From contig CAZMXI010000215.1 in assembly GCA_964570205.1 (NCBI GenBank), positions 1 to 7,186 of the forward strand: 7,186 nt of DNA. The letters run 5' to 3'. The DNA comes from CAZMXI01 sp964570205. Its GTDB lineage: Bacteria; Planctomycetota; Phycisphaerae; Tepidisphaerales; Tepidisphaeraceae. Of this stretch, positions 4,614 to 7,186 are shown in pieces (the stretch's first letter is position 1; every line of letters begins with the position of its first letter). A program made the position numbers and the translations under genes. The notes under the pieces are model-generated. The model did no database searches. It saw only the letters and a list, made by a program, of their open reading frames with translations, and had not been told where the DNA came from.

Positions 4614-6290
4614 TCACAGGCGACGCACATCAACGTAGTGCGCGCCGATGGATCTTTGCGGGAGCTGAATCTGCGGTTCCAGATGCCCCCTTGCGGCCGT
4701 CAGGGCGATTCTGGCAAATGTGTACTGAACGTCGCCCTTCTTTGCCTGGGCGGTCAGCGTCTTCTGCGGCAGCTTGAGAGACAGCGTTGCATCCGCCGCC
4801 AGCGCCGGGAACCGAAGCGTGATGTCGTAGTCGCCATCGCGGGCGAAGCTGACGACCCAGTGGCCGAGCGAGTCCGAGGCCCAGCCAGCGCGCGGCCCGC
4901 GCCAATCCTGGCGGGTGAGGGTGGAGGGGTTCTCGCGGTCATCGCCCAGGATGATGTCGGGTGGCTCGTAGCGCTTGTCCCTTGTCACATCCTCAAACCA
5001 TTTGTCATAGAACGCCCGCAGATCCTGGACGACGCCGGGGTTCTCGGATGCAACATCCCTGGATTCGGCCGGGTCGGCCTTGAGGTCATACAGTTCCTTG
5101 CCGTTGACGAGCTTCCAGGTCTGGTTGCGCACGCAGCAGTTGTTGTAGGGCTGGGGGACATCGCCGCGATGCCACTGGATGACGATGTTGCGGTCGGGCC
5201 AGGCGGCGGTGGTCTCTTTTAGAAGGGGAACCAGACTGCGGCCGTCGAACTTCGCGGCCAGGGGAACGTCCACGCCGCACATTCCAAGCAGCGTCGGCAT
5301 GATGTCGATGTGGGCGGACACGGTGCCAATCTTGTGGCCGGGCGTCAGATGGCCGGGATAGCGGATGAAGAAAGGCACGCGGATGCCGCCGTCGTAGACC
5401 GATCCCTTCAGCCCCCGGAGCCCTGCGTTGTAGCGTTTCTGCTGCGGGCCGTTGTCGGTCATGAATATGAAGATGGTGTCGCGATCGAGGCCGAGGGTGC
5501 GTAGGGTGGCCAGGAGCCTGCCGACGTTACGGTCGATGTTCTCGACCATGGCGTGGATCTTCGCGGTGGTGTCGTTGAGGCCCGCCAGCCTGAACGGCTG
5601 GACCCATTCGTCCGGCACTTGGAGCGGCGTATGCGGTGCGTTGAAGGCGACGTAGGCGAAGAACGCCTGGCTACTGTTGGCTTGGATGAACTCGATGGCC
5701 GCGTCGGTGAACACATCCGAGCAGTATCCCTTGCGCTGGACCTGCCGGCCGTTGTGCTGGAGGACGGGATCGACATAGCCGGTATTCGGAGGGTCGGCTG
5801 GCTGAGCCATGCCGCCGCCCCGGTGCATGAGGACTTCCTGGAAGCCCTGGTCCTGCGGGCGGAGGGGATAGTTGTCGCCGAGGTGCCACTTGCCAAAGAG
5901 ACCGGTGGCGTAGCCGGCGTCGCGGAGAACCTCGGCGAGGGTGATCTCGTCGGGGTGCATCATGGCGCGGCCGATGTATGTGTCGATGGCTCCGGTGCGG
6001 TAGTTGTAGCGGCCGGTGAGCAGGCTCGATCGAGTGGGGGCGCAGACGGGGCACACGATGAACTCGGTGAACTCGCCGCCGTCGCGGGCGAGGGAATCGA
6101 TGTGAGGCGTCTTGATTCCCGTATTGCCGTGGCAGCTCAAGTCGCCGAAGCCCTGATCATCGGTGATGACCAGGACGATGTTCGGGCGGCGGAGCTTCCG
6201 GCCGGAAGTGCCCGTGGATTGCGAGGAAGCGCAGCCGACCAGGGGAACAGCCGCAGCCGTGGACACAAGAAAGCTCCTTCGAGAGGTCAT
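4614..6290 (-). CDS. Tat-exported lipoprotein sulfatase (arylsulfatase family, Cys-type)
   Basis: Sulfate-ester hydrolase of the alkaline-phosphatase/sulfatase superfamily, 558 aa; the substrate cannot be told from sequence. The N-terminus has a twin-arginine motif SRRSFL (3-8), then a lipobox LVG-C20, predicting Tat export and lipid anchoring. Metal-site D44-D45 lies in ITDDQGFGD. The signature PVCAPTRSSLLTG (81-93) fits the classical sulfatase pattern, with C83 the residue converted to formylglycine. GKWHLG (133-138), APH (218-220), MTDNGPQ (277-283) and LKG (294-296) supply further active-site positions. After the catalytic domain, a C-terminal extension (about 455-558) looks beta-rich and contains a W/G-rich start and YDITLRFPA (488-496); it may be an accessory module. 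The start is supported by AGGAG 5 nt upstream. Its ATG overlaps the stop of the upstream phosphatase gene as ATGA, indicating translational coupling. It needs a genuine FGE or anaerobic maturase, and none is visible in this window. Confidence 0.96.
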   Translation of the reverse strand: MTSRRSFLVSTAAAVPLVGCASSQSTGTSGRKLRRPNIVLVITDDQGFGDLSCHGNTGIKTPHIDSLARDGGEFTEFIVCPVCAPTRSSLLTGRYNYRTGAIDTYIGRAMMHPDEITLAEVLRDAGYATGLFGKWHLGDNYPLRPQDQGFQEVLMHRGGGMAQPADPPNTGYVDPVLQHNGRQVQRKGYCSDVFTDAAIEFIQANSSQAFFAYVAFNAPHTPLQVPDEWVQPFRLAGLNDTTAKIHAMVENIDRNVGRLLATLRTLGLDRDTIFIFMTDNGPQQKRYNAGLRGLKGSVYDGGIRVPFFIRYPGHLTPGHKIGTVSAHIDIMPTLLGMCGVDVPLAAKFDGRSLVPLLKETTAAWPDRNIVIQWHRGDVPQPYNNCCVRNQTWKLVNGKELYDLKADPAESRDVASENPGVVQDLRAFYDKWFEDVTRDKRYEPPDIILGDDRENPSTLTRQDWRGPRAGWASDSLGHWVVSFARDGDYDITLRFPALAADATLSLKLPQKTLTAQAKKGDVQYTFARIALTAARGHLEPQIQLPQRSIGAHYVDVRRL

Positions 6291-6300
6291 CGCTTCTCCT
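6287..6300 (-). promoter_or_regulatory. ATGA stop/start overlap and ribosome site coupling phosphatase to sulfatase
   Basis: On the minus strand AGGAG (6300-6296) lies within the last phosphatase codons, 5 nt before ATG 6290. The sulfatase ATG (6290-6288) shares bases with the phosphatase TGA (6289-6287). This is the usual geometry for termination-reinitiation and fixes both gene ends. Confidence 0.85.
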
Positions 6301-7186
6301 GCGGTTGCAGTTGGGAAAGGGATGTGGACCGGTGCAGCACGAGATTGCCCTGCGTATCGCGGACTTCAAAGTGAATCAGCGGGCTGGGCCCGGCCCAGTC
6401 GATCTTGATCAGGCCGAAATTGTCATCCAGGAAGTTCTCGCCGAGGCGGTGCCGGTTGGGCTCGTTGCGATACTCAGCCCCGCTGTGTCGGTTGAAGCCG
6501 CTGGAGGTGATGTCCCAGAGCGGATAGCCGATAGGGCCGTTCTGGCAACTGATTTCAGCGCGATGGCGATCGCCGGAAATGACGAAGACGCCGCCGACGC
6601 CTGCGTCGCGCAGCAGTTGGCAGAGGCGATGTCGTTCATGGGGAATATTGGCCCATTTCTCGAACTCGTGGTCCTCGGCGACGACCTGGATGCTGGAGGC
6701 GATAATCCGGATTTCGGCGGGAACCCTGAGTTGCTCCCGGAGCCAGTGCCACTGGTCAGCGCCGAGAATGGCGGCGTCAGGATCCGTGTTTGGCCGGTAC
6801 CGCCAGAGCTTCGGCTTGGCAGGGTCCTTGGGGATAAGCGGACTGCGATGATAGCGGGTGTCGAGCGCGATGACCTGCACGCGCTGGCCGGGCGGCCCGA
6901 AGACTTCGGCATGGTAAACGCCTTTGCGGTTGTGACGGGGGTCGCGCGGGTCTTTCGGACCGAAGTACTCCAGAAAGAGCCTCTGGGACTCTTCCTTCCT
7001 CGGATACTCGGCGCCTACGTCATTGGCGCCGAAATCGTGGTCATCCCACGTGGCGATGATGGGCGTATTGCGATAGAGCTCCGCGAACCCGGGGATGCGG
7101 ATCTGTTTCTCGTAATCCGCGCGCATCTTCTTCATGTCGAGCGTGTCGGCATAGATGTTGTCGCCGAGGAGGACCAGGAGGTCGGG
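6287..7186 (-). CDS. PhoD-like metallophosphatase, partial (5' end beyond window)
   Basis: C-terminal 299 residues of an alkaline-phosphatase-D-type metallophosphoesterase; the reading frame stays open to the right edge, so the signal peptide and N-terminal part are missing. An internal ATG at 7135 is not the start, because the codons upstream of it already encode the metal-binding motif LLGDNIYAD. With numbering from the window edge, GDNIYAD is 8-14, WDDHDFGAND 47-56, LDTRYHR 108-114, SSIQ 164-167 and GDRHRAE 205-211. These are the Asp/Asn/His clusters expected of the dinuclear metal centre of the PhoD-like family. The C-terminus ends in a short beta-type segment (HFEVRDTQGNLV, 272-283). Known relatives are exported phosphomonoesterases or phosphodiesterases; the exact substrate is not readable here. 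The last codons contain the ribosome site for the sulfatase, and the stop overlaps its start by 4 nt, so the two genes are one operon. Confidence 0.94.
   Translation of the reverse strand, partial: PDLLVLLGDNIYADTLDMKKMRADYEKQIRIPGFAELYRNTPIIATWDDHDFGANDVGAEYPRKEESQRLFLEYFGPKDPRDPRHNRKGVYHAEVFGPPGQRVQVIALDTRYHRSPLIPKDPAKPKLWRYRPNTDPDAAILGADQWHWLREQLRVPAEIRIIASSIQVVAEDHEFEKWANIPHERHRLCQLLRDAGVGGVFVISGDRHRAEISCQNGPIGYPLWDITSSGFNRHSGAEYRNEPNRHRLGENFLDDNFGLIKIDWAGPSPLIHFEVRDTQGNLVLHRSTSLSQLQPQEKR

Noticed and set aside
4602..4616. Possible bidirectional terminator between the convergent stops (TGAT...ATCA)
   Set aside because: Arms of 4 bp made of the two stop codons themselves; too weak to form a functional hairpin. 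Termination of these genes must occur elsewhere or be factor-dependent.
5553..6374. 273-codon plus-strand frame opposite the sulfatase
   Set aside because: It is antisense to a gene with full catalytic motifs. Its own translation has no family features, and such frames are expected in GC-rich DNA.

Overview
This is a GC-rich (roughly 60-65% by eye), gene-dense bacterial window holding six protein-coding genes. Four point right and two point left, and the two groups meet tail to tail around 4604-4614. The content points to the Planctomycetota or a close relative. There is a tandem array of lipidated formylglycine-generating-enzyme-like (FGE-sulfatase domain) proteins with the RLPTEAEWEYAC-type core that is very common there, and a Tat-exported lipoprotein sulfatase with the Cys-type (CAPTR) active site. 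A PhoD-type phosphatase is co-transcribed with the sulfatase. This lineage assignment comes from family knowledge; no marker gene or RNA is present.

Layout. 1-92 is the leader of the first gene. 93-3387 holds three paralogous lipoproteins (338, 348 and 333 aa) in head-to-tail order, each with a lipobox, a low-complexity linker and one FGE-like domain. A likely terminator (1145-1177) separates the first from the second. The second and third are joined by only 32 nt made largely of a 7-nt tandem repeat. 3444-4604 encodes a membrane-anchored HtrA/Deg serine protease with a complete His-Asp-Ser triad and one PDZ domain, possibly translated from a leaderless mRNA. On the minus strand, a PhoD-like phosphatase (cut by the right edge) overlaps the sulfatase start by 4 nt (ATGA), so the two form a coupled operon.

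Functional reading. All proteins appear to act outside the cytoplasm: three membrane-tethered FGE-like lipoproteins, a membrane-tethered protease, a Tat lipoprotein sulfatase and a phosphatase likely to be exported. The obvious idea that the FGE-like proteins mature the neighbouring sulfatase is not supported. All three lack the active-site cysteine pair of true FGE, and they lie in a separate convergent transcription unit. I read them as non-catalytic, possibly binding or scaffold members of the superfamily that expanded by tandem duplication. The sulfatase-phosphatase pair looks like a scavenging or polymer-degradation unit releasing sulfate and phosphate. I found no RNA genes, CRISPR, insertion sequences or phage features. 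No gene-free stretch exceeds 300 bases; the largest gap is 1110-1306.
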